Positions 33,958 through 43,368 of a stretch of DNA of 64,000 nucleotides are shown piece after piece. The notes below the pieces were generated by a model that saw only the letters and a list, made by a program, of their open reading frames with translations, had not been told where the DNA came from and did not search any database. Position numbers and translations under genes: made by a program. Source of the DNA: Brevibacillus sp042683565 (GTDB lineage: Bacteria; Bacillota; Bacilli; Brevibacillales; Brevibacillaceae). Within the stretch, counting starts at the first letter, position 1. Every line of letters starts with the position of its first letter. The stretch covers positions 1-64,000 of the forward strand of contig NZ_JBHUJW010000012.1 of the NCBI RefSeq assembly GCF_042683565.1, in the 5' to 3' direction.

Positions 33958-35320
33958 AAAAGCATGGTTGGAAGACACGGACAGCGATGTGTTCTCTCAT
34001 ATAGAAACCTGTGAAGAATGCATGACATGGATCGAAAAACAGATGACAACGGACGAGGAGGTGCAGTTCTTGAAGGAGGTACCGCTACCCTCGGCAAACC
34101 TGGAAGAGAGAATCATGCAGTCCATCTACCAGAACGCCGCTCAAGGCACGCCCCCTCATGCCGCTGCCGAAACCTTGCAGCCGCCGACACCGATTGCCGG
34201 CAGCAAGCGCCGGGCCAAAGGCTTCCCTTCATTCGCCTGGGTCAGCGCTGCTGCCATCTTGCTCGCAGTAGGCTTCGCCGGCTATCAGCAGCTCCAGCCG
34301 GGCGGTCAACAGATGGCCGCACAACTGACAGGTTCTGCTGGCGGCAGCGCCAATGATGTCGCCTCCTTCAACACGGAGATTCAGCCCAAGACGGCACGCG
34401 CAGCAGCGGAAGCACAAAACGCCAGCATGCTGAAGGAAGCCCCTCTCGCTGCCGATGTGACGCCAAAAGCTGCGCAAGCGCAGACTGCCCCAGTCCCCCC
34501 TGCCGTACAGCCAAAAGCGGTCGAGGCACCGGTTTCCAATGCGGGCGCAGCGATTGCCATGGACAGCCCACAGGCAAAAAAGGCCGCTATCGAATCGCGG
34601 TCAAGCCGCACAGAAACGCCAGCATCCCGGAGCACGGCGACCGTCAATCCGCCTGCAGCCGACACGCAGGCAAAAGAGGCAGCGATTCTGGCTGACACGG
34701 CAAAGGGAAAAACGAGTGCATCGCTTACGGCCAAGGAATCGCCGGAAGCGACAGACGACGAAAGCGGACATGTATACGCTGCGCTGACGGCTCCGGACGA
34801 GACAGCAACCGATACGCATCCGTCCGCGAATGCCTTTGCGGGACCGCCTGCACCGACTGAACGAAAAGATGCCATCACACTCTCTACTTTTTCCGATCTC
34901 GAGACGGCTGTACAAGCATCAGATCTGCCTGTACCAGTGTTGCCGCAAACGACCAGCGGCTTTACGGTCGCTGATGTGTCCGTACAGTACGAATCCGAAA
35001 CCAGCACCAAGGTGACGCAACTCACCGCCAACTACAAGCGCAACAACAGCTGGATCAAGATCGACGTCGTCCGCAACACGCATGGAAAGCGCAGTCTTTC
35101 CATTCCCGGCACGTTCACCGCTACCCAACTGTTTACGGTCAACGGCCAGCAAGCCATTGGCGTGTCATTTGACCAGCAGGACTCCAAACCGTCGAGCGCA
35201 CAGCATGCGGTTCACTTGAACGCCCAGGTGGATAACCAATCCTTGTACGTAGTCATATCCGCCAGCGGAATCAGCCTCGATGAATTGATCGAAACCACGA
35301 AGCTCATCACATGGCAATAA
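33938..35320 (+). CDS. membrane-anchored zinc-finger anti-sigma factor
   Basis: A 460-residue protein. Residues 20-30 carry the ZAS motif His-x3-Cys-x2-Cys (HIETCEEC). A single transmembrane helix (FAWVSAAAILLAVGFAGY) lies near residue 100. An Ala/Thr/Pro-rich extracellular linker of about 180 residues follows, then a compact C-terminal domain (TTSGFTVADVSVQYES to ISLDELIETTKLI) resembling DUF4367. The N-terminus would hold the upstream sigma factor and the exported part would sense the envelope. The linker is low-complexity and unlikely to be conserved. Confidence 0.88.
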   Translation: MNCQAFRKAWLEDTDSDVFSHIETCEECMTWIEKQMTTDEEVQFLKEVPLPSANLEERIMQSIYQNAAQGTPPHAAAETLQPPTPIAGSKRRAKGFPSFAWVSAAAILLAVGFAGYQQLQPGGQQMAAQLTGSAGGSANDVASFNTEIQPKTARAAAEAQNASMLKEAPLAADVTPKAAQAQTAPVPPAVQPKAVEAPVSNAGAAIAMDSPQAKKAAIESRSSRTETPASRSTATVNPPAADTQAKEAAILADTAKGKTSASLTAKESPEATDDESGHVYAALTAPDETATDTHPSANAFAGPPAPTERKDAITLSTFSDLETAVQASDLPVPVLPQTTSGFTVADVSVQYESETSTKVTQLTANYKRNNSWIKIDVVRNTHGKRSLSIPGTFTATQLFTVNGQQAIGVSFDQQDSKPSSAQHAVHLNAQVDNQSLYVVISASGISLDELIETTKLITWQ

Positions 35321-35325
35321 GAAAA

Positions 35326-35376
35326 AGGACATGCAGAGCGTATCATCCATTACAGCTCGCATGTCCTTTTTTTGCC
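35326..35376. terminator. bidirectional terminator between anti-sigma and ABC-2 genes
   Basis: AAAAAGGACATGC pairs with GCATGTCCTTTTTTT, with GAGC/GCTC extending the stem. Confidence 0.8.
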
Positions 35377-35419
35377 TTTTTACTGAAGCACGTCGTCGCT
35401 CCGTCCAAAGCCGAGACGC

Positions 35420-36415
35420 TTACGATGTGACATCCCGCTTGATAAACACCGTGTAGGCGACGATCAGCGCCGCGACCGCCCAAACCGTCAGGACCGTCAG
35501 TGAAAACGGCAAGGTCATGCCCTTGATTGGCGGCAGTGAGCCATTCAGGTAGTCGGTCAGCTGCAAATTCACGACGAACAAGTATTTGGAGGACTCCCAG
35601 GAGGAAGCCATCTGCGTCAGGATCGTGCCGCTGATCAAGGCGGCCATCATGATCCCCATGCCCGCTGCCGCACTGCGCACCAGAACGGAGACCATGAACG
35701 TCACGGTGCCGACCACGACGCAGACGAACCAGCCCAGGCCGTACTGCAGCAGAAGAAATTGCCACTGCGGCAGCATAAACGCGCCTGACGTCTGCAGCTC
35801 CCCTCCCGTCACCTCAAAGCCGGTCAAAATGGGCAGCGTCCACCCGGAGTAGCCGAACACGACGCCTGACATGATATAAGCCAGGACGAGCGTCATCAGC
35901 ACCGTAAGCGAGGTAAACAGCAGCAAGGTGATGTACTTGCTGGTCAGCACCTTCCACCTGCGGACCGGTCGGGTGAGCAAGAGCTTGATCGTTCCTTCGC
36001 TGAACTCCGCCGAGACCAGATCCACCGCCAGCACGACGATAATCATCGGCAAAAACATCGAGACAGCCTGATCCATGAAGCCGCGGGCAAACGTCGGTCC
36101 CCCCGGCGCCATCGGGTTGATGTCGTGATCGAGGTAATACTGCTGCTGCTGGATGCGCACCTTGATGAAATCGCGCCATTCGTCAGGCAGGCGGCTGGAG
36201 GCGAGCCTGTTTTGCATGTCCACGATCTGCTGTGTCAGCAAGGGACGCCAATCGGTGGTGCCCATCCGCTCCTGGGCCGTGACGACCGAGCGGTACTGGG
36301 CGTATGTAAAAATCGGGATGAGGATGGCCAAAATGAGCACGACGACGAGAAAGCGGCGCCTGCGCAGCAGTTTCACCGTCTCATTTTGCACCAGCCCCAG
36401 CATGCTCTGCCCCAC
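35420..36415 (-). CDS. ABC-2 type transporter permease
   Basis: A 331-residue membrane protein: a first transmembrane segment (FLVVVLILAILIPIFTY), a large extracytoplasmic loop of about 90 residues, then five segments. ABC-2 features include VDLVSAEFSEGTIKLLLTRPVRRWKVLTSKY. The GTG at 36415 lies eight bases after AAAGGAGG; the GTG at 36424 overlaps that site. It overlaps the ATPase gene by about 35 bases. With the ATPase it forms an exporter of unknown substrate. Confidence 0.9.
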   Translation of the reverse strand: MGQSMLGLVQNETVKLLRRRRFLVVVLILAILIPIFTYAQYRSVVTAQERMGTTDWRPLLTQQIVDMQNRLASSRLPDEWRDFIKVRIQQQQYYLDHDINPMAPGGPTFARGFMDQAVSMFLPMIIVVLAVDLVSAEFSEGTIKLLLTRPVRRWKVLTSKYITLLLFTSLTVLMTLVLAYIMSGVVFGYSGWTLPILTGFEVTGGELQTSGAFMLPQWQFLLLQYGLGWFVCVVVGTVTFMVSVLVRSAAAGMGIMMAALISGTILTQMASSWESSKYLFVVNLQLTDYLNGSLPPIKGMTLPFSLTVLTVWAVAALIVAYTVFIKRDVTS

Positions 36416-37340
36416 GGTTTCCACCTCCTTTGGTCAAAATCAGGAACAGGTCCTCCAGTGTGACTGTCCTGGTCGCAATGCCCGTAACGGGAATTCCTGC
36501 ACGCACCAAGGACTGGTTTACTTCACTGACCCGATCGACATTCATCCGGCACTTCAGCCGATCTTCACCGGCCTCCCACACTTCCGTGACAGCCTCATGC
36601 CTGCTTAGCACCTCCATCGCATCACGCAGGAAAGCAGGCTGGATCGTCCAGTCCACCTGGTCGGCGAACTGCTCCATCAGCTCCCGCACATGCCCGACGG
36701 AAATGACCTTGCCCTGGTTGATGATCGCCACGCGGTCGCACATCATTTCGATTTCGCTAAGCAGATGGCTGGAAATAAAGACGGCCAGCCCTTCCTCCTC
36801 CGCCAGCCTGCGGATGAACTGACGCATCTCGCGTATTCCTGCCGGATCGAGTCCGTTCGTCGGCTCGTCCAGAATCAAGATTTTCGGGCGGTGCAATAGT
36901 GCCTGCGCGATCCCCAGGCGCTGGCGCATGCCGAGCGAGTACGTCTTGACCTTGTCGTCGATCGCGCGTTCCAGATCGACGAAGCGCGCAATTTCTTCGA
37001 TCCGCTCCGGCGTGATGCCGCCGCTCATGCGGGCGAAGTGCTCCAGGTTTTCCCGCCCGGTCATAAACTTGTACAGCTCCGGATTTTCCACAATGCAGCC
37101 GACCTGAGAGATCGCTTCGGGAAACCGCTCCAAAAGCGAAATGCCGCCGATTTTGATCTCGCCCCCGTCTGCCGCGGCCAAACCGACGAGCATGCGAATC
37201 GTCGTCGTCTTGCCGGCACCGTTCGGCCCGAGAAAGCCGAACACCTCGCCGGGGAAAACATCAAACGTAATATCGTGAATGATCGGCTTCTTTCCGATCT
37301 TTTTGCGCAATCCTTTTACGGATAACACTGGATCAGCCAA
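36381..37340 (-). CDS. ABC transporter ATP-binding protein (ABC-2/BcrA type)
   Basis: A 319-residue ATPase: Walker A GPNGAGKTT near residue 38, signature YSLGMRQRLGIAQAL and Walker B ILILDEPTNGLDP. The C-terminal 100 residues form the extra domain of bacitracin/antibiotic-export type ATPases. The start is a TTG at 37340, six bases after AGGAGGG. It is the first gene of the exporter operon and overlaps the permease gene. Confidence 0.92.
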   Translation of the reverse strand: MADPVLSVKGLRKKIGKKPIIHDITFDVFPGEVFGFLGPNGAGKTTTIRMLVGLAAADGGEIKIGGISLLERFPEAISQVGCIVENPELYKFMTGRENLEHFARMSGGITPERIEEIARFVDLERAIDDKVKTYSLGMRQRLGIAQALLHRPKILILDEPTNGLDPAGIREMRQFIRRLAEEEGLAVFISSHLLSEIEMMCDRVAIINQGKVISVGHVRELMEQFADQVDWTIQPAFLRDAMEVLSRHEAVTEVWEAGEDRLKCRMNVDRVSEVNQSLVRAGIPVTGIATRTVTLEDLFLILTKGGGNRGAEHAGAGAK

Positions 37341-37469
37341 CGGGCACCCTCCTGTTCAATCGCCGCATCCTCGCCTGACGGAAGCAATCTGTTTGTGGTA
37401 CACTGTCAAAAGATGTCTATCCACATTATACCACGATCCATGATTCACCATCGAACAGGAGGGTACCTG

Positions 37470-38255
37470 ATGCGCACATCCGGACAACTGCTCTGGCGCA
37501 CGGCAGGTCTATTGTCTCTCGTATCCTTTTTGCTGTTTGCGACAGGCTTCGTGCTCGCCTTGAACCCGCAGCAACTGGCTCCCGCCAAGGAAGCCGTGCC
37601 AACCGCCCCCGAAAAAGCGGCCCCCGTGCCCGCAGAAGGAATCCGCAAGGTAGTGGCATTGGGAGATTCGCTCACCCGCGGCGCAGGCGACGCCAACGGC
37701 CAAGGCTACGCAGGCCTCGTCCGCCAGGTACTGGAGAAAAAATTCGGCAAGCCGATCAGCTTTTCCAACCTCGCCATCAACGGGCAGGAATCCCCCGACC
37801 TGGTCAAACAGCTGGGGCAAGAACAAGTCAAAGCGCAGCTGGCTGAAGCCAATCTGATCCTGTTTACCATCGGCGGCAACGATCTGTTCAGCCAGACCGG
37901 CGGCCTCTACACGATCGACGCAAAAAAATTGGCCGCAGCGACAAAAACGCTCACGGCCAATTATGAAGAGATCATCCGGCAAATTCGCGCCGTCAACAAG
38001 CAAGCGACGATCGTCTACACTTCCTTGTACAATCCGTTCGGGGATACCTACGCATCCGCCGAGACGATCCAGCCTGTGCTGGACTGGAATCATACGGCTG
38101 CCGGGATCGCAGCCAAATACCCGCGCGTCATCGTTGTTCCTACTTATGATCTGTTCGTGAACAAGGAAAAAACGTACCTGTACGCGGATCATTTTCATCC
38201 CAACACCGCCGGATACGAGCGCATCGCCCAGCGCATCCTGCAGGCGCTAGATTGA
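37470..38255 (+). CDS. SGNH/GDSL-type hydrolase, membrane-anchored or secreted
   Basis: A 261-residue protein. An N-terminal hydrophobic segment (TAGLLSLVSFLLFATGFVLAL) serves as signal or anchor. Block I VVALGDSLTRGAGD has the nucleophilic Ser near residue 76, block III is IGGNDLF and block V is DHFHPNTAGYE with the catalytic Asp/His. The order matches B. subtilis lipase/acylhydrolase-like YxiM/LipC relatives. The ATG at 37470 follows GGAGGG. Its last nine bases overlap the end of the convergent MFS gene. Confidence 0.9.
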   Translation: MRTSGQLLWRTAGLLSLVSFLLFATGFVLALNPQQLAPAKEAVPTAPEKAAPVPAEGIRKVVALGDSLTRGAGDANGQGYAGLVRQVLEKKFGKPISFSNLAINGQESPDLVKQLGQEQVKAQLAEANLILFTIGGNDLFSQTGGLYTIDAKKLAAATKTLTANYEEIIRQIRAVNKQATIVYTSLYNPFGDTYASAETIQPVLDWNHTAAGIAAKYPRVIVVPTYDLFVNKEKTYLYADHFHPNTAGYERIAQRILQALD

Positions 38256-39482
38256 GTCGGCCCGCGCGTAGTTGATGGATTTTCCGGTGCTCGCCAAATA
38301 CGCGCGCTGTCCCGCCCATTGGAACACGCTGCTGACCATGGAGAACGCCGCCACGACGAGGAACAAGGTCGTCCCGCCGTAAGCTGCGAGCAGAATCCCG
38401 CCCATCCACGGACCGATGAACTGGCCTGCGTTGCTGAAGCTTTTCGCACCGTAGTAGCTGCCCCGCATTCCTTCGGGAGCCATCCGGTCGATCAGCACGT
38501 CACCGGAAGTAAAGGTGAGAATTTCGCCAAAGGTGAAGAAGACCATGGCAATCATGAAGACCGTCCAAGAATGGGCAAAGGCGTAGCCGACGTCCCCGAC
38601 GGCGTACATGGCGTTCCCCACAACAATCGCGGTGAGGGGCGTCTTTTTTTCTGCCCAGGCCGTCAGCGGCAGCTGCATGACCACGACGACGATAGCGTTG
38701 ATGCTCATCAGGATCGCGAACAGCTCCGTTCCGTTTGCCACCGTCATTTCCGCGAATTTGGCCAACGTCGACGACATCTGCGAGTAGCCGACCGCGCCGA
38801 GCATACCGGCGAATATGTACAGGCGAAAAGCCTTGTCATGGACAAGGACGCTGAACGCGCGGGCGAAGGTGACATGCTCCTTCTTCTGCCCTTCGATTTT
38901 TTTGATGCCGAATTTGTTCAGCAACCATTGCAGGCTGATTACGTACAGCAAGTAAATGAATCCGGTAAGCAAAAACGGCAAGGCAACCGACGCCTTCGCC
39001 AGCACCGCCCCGGCAATCGGCCCGACCGCTACGCCCACGTTGATGGCCGTGTAGCGAAGGCTAAAGACCCGAAAGCGCTTCTCCGGCGTGGTCACGTCTG
39101 CCATCAGCGCCTGGGACACCGGCTCGTAAAACGAGCGACAGAGCCCGCCGAGCATGTTCAGCACCAATAGCACCATCGGGTTCTTGCTGACCGCAAACCC
39201 GACGAATACGAGCGTCCATACATAAAGGGCGCCGATCATGACCCGCCTGCGCCCGATCCGGTCAGACAAAGTCCCTGCGATAAATCCCCCCACCGTACCC
39301 GCGAGCGGACCTGCGCCAATCGTCAGCCCGATCATTGCCATATCCATATCGGTATGATTGGACAAATACAGGAACAAAAACGGCATGCTCATGGAACTGG
39401 CTGCCCTGACAAACACCGTCCCGATCACCAGTGACCAGACGATCGGGTGAAACTCCTGCAACAGCGATGTGATCCTCCTCAT
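38247..39482 (-). CDS. MFS transporter (multidrug-type)
   Basis: A 411-residue, 12-segment transporter. The loop 2-3 motif is GFIAGTLSDRIGRRRVMI near residue 70. An Arg-rich cytoplasmic loop lies at the middle, and TM10-11 includes SGDVLIDRMAPEGMRGSYYGAKSF, which is typical of the MdtH/YfkF-like drug-export groups. GGAGAGAGG precedes the ATG. Substrate unknown. Confidence 0.88.
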   Translation of the reverse strand: MRRITSLLQEFHPIVWSLVIGTVFVRAASSMSMPFLFLYLSNHTDMDMAMIGLTIGAGPLAGTVGGFIAGTLSDRIGRRRVMIGALYVWTLVFVGFAVSKNPMVLLVLNMLGGLCRSFYEPVSQALMADVTTPEKRFRVFSLRYTAINVGVAVGPIAGAVLAKASVALPFLLTGFIYLLYVISLQWLLNKFGIKKIEGQKKEHVTFARAFSVLVHDKAFRLYIFAGMLGAVGYSQMSSTLAKFAEMTVANGTELFAILMSINAIVVVVMQLPLTAWAEKKTPLTAIVVGNAMYAVGDVGYAFAHSWTVFMIAMVFFTFGEILTFTSGDVLIDRMAPEGMRGSYYGAKSFSNAGQFIGPWMGGILLAAYGGTTLFLVVAAFSMVSSVFQWAGQRAYLASTGKSINYARADSI

Positions 39483-39701
39483 GACCCTCTCTCCTTACCG
39501 AGCTGTTCTGCAAACTTCTCCTGCCAGAACAGATGCTCTGCGATGTACTCATTGTAGAGAGAGGGAGGGGCTTCGTCAATGATCATTCAAAATTTTTGGA
39601 TTATGAAAAATTTCTATGAGGTACATCACATTTTCGATACGGTATCGTCCCGGCCACGCCTACGCTGGCAGTCCCAAAACGGCGGTAGGCCCGGTTGATC
39701 T

Positions 39702-40550
39702 TCACAGCTCCACATCGAGATGCTCGATCAGTTCGCCCTTTTCATTCCATTTGACGACGCGGTAGAGGGCATCGTGGTAAAACGTGAACCAGGCCCCCTG
39801 CTCGATTCCGCCTTTGATCCATTTTTCCTTGGCGAAAATGGAGGTCATCGGGTAGTCGTCATAGGCCATGACCCACAGCGAATTTTGATGGGCATGAGTC
39901 GGCAAGATGTCTGCGAGGTGCAGGGCCAGCTGCCCTTCGCTCTCCATCCGCACGATCGCATGTCCCTGACTGTGCCCCCCTGTATGATGGAGGGTAATTC
40001 CCGGCAGCAGCGCGAGTTCCTCGCCGTACGTCCGCACCTGCCGCTCGATCGGCCGCCAGTTATCCTCCCAGTACGTATTGCGGGAGCGGATATTCGGTTC
40101 GCGCATTTCCGCCCATTCCTGCTCCTGGACGTAGATGACGGCGCGCGGGAAGGTGGAGACGAGCTGACCGTCCTGTACTGTCACCAGCCCGTTGCAATGA
40201 TCGTAATGCATATGCGTCATGATGACGATGTCGATGTCCGCAGCCGTAAGCCCTTTGGCAGCCAGCGATTCGATCACCAGAGATTCCTCTAGCAGCCCGA
40301 AATTGCGCTTCTGCTTGTCCGTCAGCCGCCCGTTCCCCATTCCGGATTCGATAAGTATTTTCTTGCCGTGAGCCTCCAGCAGGATCGGATCTGCGCGCAG
40401 AGGGACCTGGTTGTTTTCATTAAACGGGTATTTTTTGCTCCACAACGGCTTGGGCACAACGCCGAACATCGCCCCGCCATCCAGTTGGGTCAGTCCTCCC
40501 TTCAACCACGTCAGGTGAAAGGCACCCAGCTTCCATTCGTTCAATTTCAT
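39702..40550 (-). CDS. ytnP: YtnP family quorum-quenching lactonase (MBL fold)
   Basis: A 282-residue metallo-hydrolase very close in layout to B. subtilis YtnP: LDGGAMFGVVPKPLWSKKYP at the start, THMHYDHCNG zinc motif near residue 108, HTGGHSQGH, and LHLADILPTHAHQN with the bridging Asp. YtnP-type enzymes cleave N-acyl-homoserine lactones or related lactones. The ATG at 40550 follows GGAGGC. A terminator lies between it and the gene upstream on the same strand. Confidence 0.92.
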   Translation of the reverse strand: MKLNEWKLGAFHLTWLKGGLTQLDGGAMFGVVPKPLWSKKYPFNENNQVPLRADPILLEAHGKKILIESGMGNGRLTDKQKRNFGLLEESLVIESLAAKGLTAADIDIVIMTHMHYDHCNGLVTVQDGQLVSTFPRAVIYVQEQEWAEMREPNIRSRNTYWEDNWRPIERQVRTYGEELALLPGITLHHTGGHSQGHAIVRMESEGQLALHLADILPTHAHQNSLWVMAYDDYPMTSIFAKEKWIKGGIEQGAWFTFYHDALYRVVKWNEKGELIEHLDVEL

Positions 40551-40619
40551 CCTTCGCTGCCTCCTGTGTTTCGTTTTCGATTTGTACTGCCGCACGCTGC
40601 TGCTGCCGGTTATGGCCAG

Positions 40620-40646
40620 CAAAAAAGCACTCCGTCAAGAGTGCCT
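40620..40646 (-). terminator. terminator after 40646-40942
   Basis: GCACTC pairs with GAGTGC around TTGACG on the minus strand, followed by TTTTTTG. Confidence 0.8.
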
Positions 40647-40942
40647 TATTGCTTTTCCGCCACACTTACGGTTCGCGTCGTCGGGGCGATCTCCAACAAG
40701 ATTTCGCTGGAGACGGCTTGGACCGTCACGTCGGAATCAGAGCGTCTGTGGTGGAGAACCAGTTGAGCGATTTTTTCAGTTTCACGGTATACGCTGATCA
40801 ATGTTTGCAAAGGATTCGCACTGCCACCTGCGATCACCTTAAAACCCGGGGCGATGGTAAACTTCCATCCTTCTACCTCTATCAACGGAGCAGATGAGTA
40901 TAAGAAGTGACGTTTACCCAGCAATATGCCATTATGATTCAT
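40646..40942 (-). CDS. hypothetical protein, 98 aa
   Basis: It starts MNHNGILLGKRHFLYSSAPL and continues with beta-type sequence (VEGWKFTIAPGFKVIAGG). It is soluble and basic. The gene ends exactly at a strong terminator on its strand, which supports its being expressed. The ribosome binding site (GGGGG about 12 bases upstream of ATG 40942) is modest. No family recognised. Confidence 0.5.
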   Translation of the reverse strand: MNHNGILLGKRHFLYSSAPLIEVEGWKFTIAPGFKVIAGGSANPLQTLISVYRETEKIAQLVLHHRRSDSDVTVQAVSSEILLEIAPTTRTVSVAEKQ

Positions 40943-41112
40943 CAAGGCGAGTGCCCCCAATCGAAGGAATTTGAGCAATATGCTATCATTTTGCAAGATT
41001 TTAAGTACGCTGAAAAGCCTTTCGACAAAACTTCTTATAAGGCGACATCCTCTTTATCATACACTACTTTCAGTCTTTTCGGAATAAAGAATCACTTCTC
41101 CAAAGCAGCGGT

Positions 41113-43119
41113 CTAAATCACCCTGCCGACTGCAGCCCCTTCGTATATCGCCCGCTTGGCGTCGAGCTCTCCCGCTTCCTTTGCCCCGCCGATGAGATGG
41201 ACAGGGATGCGCCCTTGCAACGAATGGTACAGGCTGTCATTGGACGTCGCGCCCGCCGCGATAATGACGGTATCGGCCAGGACCAGTTGTTCCTCCCCCT
41301 GCTGATTGACGACAACCACCCCTTCTGGCGTAATTTCCTTGTACGCAATCTGCGTCATCATTTCTACGCCGTGCCGCTTCAGATTGGCGAGCACTGCCCA
41401 GCGGGTCGTCTTGCCCAGCCCGGTTCCGACATGCTTTCCTCGCCGCAGCATGCACACCTGTCTGCCGCTTCTCTGCAGACGGTGCATCGCCTTGCTGTCG
41501 AGGATGCGATATTCCAGCAAATACTGGACGACCTCGGCGGAGAATGATTGATCCTGCACGAGCAGATGCGACAGGTCGCAGGCGATTCCGCCCGCTCCCA
41601 CGATCACTGCGCGGCGGCCAACCTGTACCTGTTTGGCAAAGACCTGGTCGTAGCTGATGACATGGCCAAGGTCCACGCCCGGGATGTCGGGACGGCGCGG
41701 GATCACACCTGTAGCGACGACGACCTCCTCGAATCCTTCCGCGAGCAAGGAATCAGCCGTGGCAGCCGTCTGCAACCGGACCTCCACCCCCAGTTTCGCG
41801 AGCTGCACCCGGTAGTAGCGCAGCATCTCGTTGAACTCCTCTTTGCCGGGGACTTGCCGGGCATAATTGATCTGCCCGCCGATTTGCGCCTGCTTTTCAA
41901 AAATGACGACCTGATGCCCCCGCTCCGCGAGCACGCGCGCCGCTTCCAGACCGGCCGGACCTGCGCCGACGACTGCCACCCTTTTGCTCACCGCAGTCGG
42001 CACGAGCGCCCATTCCTTCTCCCGCCCGACGACCGGATTGACCATACAGGACGCGACCTTTCCGTCAAAGATGTGATCGAGACAGGCCTGGTTGCAGGCG
42101 ATACAGGTGTTGACCTCGTCGAACAGCCCTTCCCTGCTCTTGCGGACGATCTGCGAATCAGCCAGAAACGGACGGGCCATGGAGACCATATCGCAGCGCC
42201 CTGCCGCGAGGATGTCTTCGGCCTGGCGCAAGTCGTTGATCCGGTTGCTGGCAATGACCGGGATACCCACAACCTCCTTGACCTGCTGGGCGACCCAGAC
42301 GTATGCACCGCGCGGAACCATCATGGCAATCGTCGGGACCTTCGATTCATGCCAGCCGATCCCCACATTAAGAGCGTTTACACCTGCCTGTTCAAGCATG
42401 ACGGCAAACTGCAGCGTCTCCTCCATTGTCGTGCTGTCTGGGATGAGATCGAGCCCTGACATCCGAAAGATGACCGGATAGTCCGTTCCGACCGCTGCCC
42501 GCACCCGTCTCGCTACCTCCAGCCCGAAACGTGCCCGCCGGTGAAAGTCTCCTCCCCATTCGTCCTCCCGATGATTGGTAACCGGAGACAGAAACTGGTT
42601 GATCAAATACCCTTCCGAGCCCATGATTTCCACAGCGTCAAAACCAGCCTTTCGGGCGCGTACAGCCCCGTCTGCAAACGACTGGATGGTCATCTCGATC
42701 TCTGCGGCGTCCATCGCCCGCGGCTTGTGACGGTTGATCGGAGCCTGCAGGGCAGATGGCGCCACAGATTCCATACCAGTCGCCTCCTGGTGGGCATAGC
42801 GCCCCGCGTGGAACAGCTGCAAGGCAATCTTCCCGCCTGCCTCGTGAACGGCAGTCGTGATCTGCTTCAGCGGCTCAATATGTTCATCCATGTAAACATT
42901 GCAATAGGCATCCCCCATGCCGCCTTCCGGACGGACCGCCGCCCCCCCTGTGACGATCAGACCGACCTCTCCTCTGGCCCGCTCCGCGTAAAAAGCGGCA
43001 AGGCGCTCTACCCCGTCCTCCAGCTTTTCAAAGCCTACGTGCATCGACCCCATCAACACCCGATTGCGCAAGAGCAGTGAACCGATTTGAATCGGCTCGA
43101 GTACCTTGGACAGGCTCAT
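41113..43119 (-). CDS. NADH:flavin oxidoreductase/2,4-dienoyl-CoA reductase-like FeS flavoprotein
   Basis: A 668-residue enzyme of the FadH type. Residues 1-330 form an Old Yellow Enzyme-like FMN barrel (EPIQIGSLLLRNRVLMGSMH; HAGRYA; EIMGSEGYLINQFLSP). The Cys cluster CIACNQACLD...SC for a 4Fe-4S centre is near 330-355. An FAD/NAD(P) domain follows (VAVVGAGPAGLEAARVLAERG; AVIVGAGGIACDLSHLL). FadH reduces 2,4-dienoyl-CoA during unsaturated fatty-acid breakdown; related enzymes reduce other enoates. The ATG at 43119 follows GGGAGGG. A FadR-like operator lies 23-40 bases upstream. Confidence 0.88.
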   Translation of the reverse strand: MSLSKVLEPIQIGSLLLRNRVLMGSMHVGFEKLEDGVERLAAFYAERARGEVGLIVTGGAAVRPEGGMGDAYCNVYMDEHIEPLKQITTAVHEAGGKIALQLFHAGRYAHQEATGMESVAPSALQAPINRHKPRAMDAAEIEMTIQSFADGAVRARKAGFDAVEIMGSEGYLINQFLSPVTNHREDEWGGDFHRRARFGLEVARRVRAAVGTDYPVIFRMSGLDLIPDSTTMEETLQFAVMLEQAGVNALNVGIGWHESKVPTIAMMVPRGAYVWVAQQVKEVVGIPVIASNRINDLRQAEDILAAGRCDMVSMARPFLADSQIVRKSREGLFDEVNTCIACNQACLDHIFDGKVASCMVNPVVGREKEWALVPTAVSKRVAVVGAGPAGLEAARVLAERGHQVVIFEKQAQIGGQINYARQVPGKEEFNEMLRYYRVQLAKLGVEVRLQTAATADSLLAEGFEEVVVATGVIPRRPDIPGVDLGHVISYDQVFAKQVQVGRRAVIVGAGGIACDLSHLLVQDQSFSAEVVQYLLEYRILDSKAMHRLQRSGRQVCMLRRGKHVGTGLGKTTRWAVLANLKRHGVEMMTQIAYKEITPEGVVVVNQQGEEQLVLADTVIIAAGATSNDSLYHSLQGRIPVHLIGGAKEAGELDAKRAIYEGAAVGRVI

Positions 43120-43141
43120 TTTTTTCCCTCCCAAACCACTA

Positions 43142-43159
43142 CGAGTGAACACTCATTCA
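43142..43159. promoter_or_regulatory. FadR-like operator
   Basis: The minus strand reads TGAATGAGTGTTCACTCG, matching 13 of 18 positions of the B. subtilis FadR box (TGAATGAMTARTCATTCA) as I recall it, including both outer half-site cores. It overlaps a CATATAAG that could be the -10 of the downstream fatty-acid gene. Confidence 0.55.
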
Positions 43160-43310
43160 TTCTTATATGCATTCTCCCCGCGCAAGCAGAATTCCTTCTT
43201 GTCTGACGGTTCGTCCCCCCATCATGCCTGATCTTCCGCCGAGAAGCTCCCCGCGGCCGGGAAGATGGCTTGCTCGCAGCTGCCAGGCGAGCAGGAGAAA
43301 AACTTATGCC

Positions 43311-43340
43311 AAAAAGCCCGGACGCGGTGCCCGAGCTTTC
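43311..43340 (-). terminator. terminator after 43369-43821
   Basis: GCTCGGGCACCGCGTCCGGGC hairpin on the minus strand with G-T pairing, then TTTTTGG. The 200-base gap to the FadH-like gene holds this and the operator only. Confidence 0.65.
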
Positions 43341-43368
43341 TTTCTACTGCATGTTGTTGCCTCCCGAT

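Noticed and set aside
33939..35320. Plus/minus overlapping Ala/Ser-rich frames in the anti-sigma linker
   Set aside because: GC-rich low-complexity DNA opens several frames. Only the frame coupled to the sigma factor has conserved domains.
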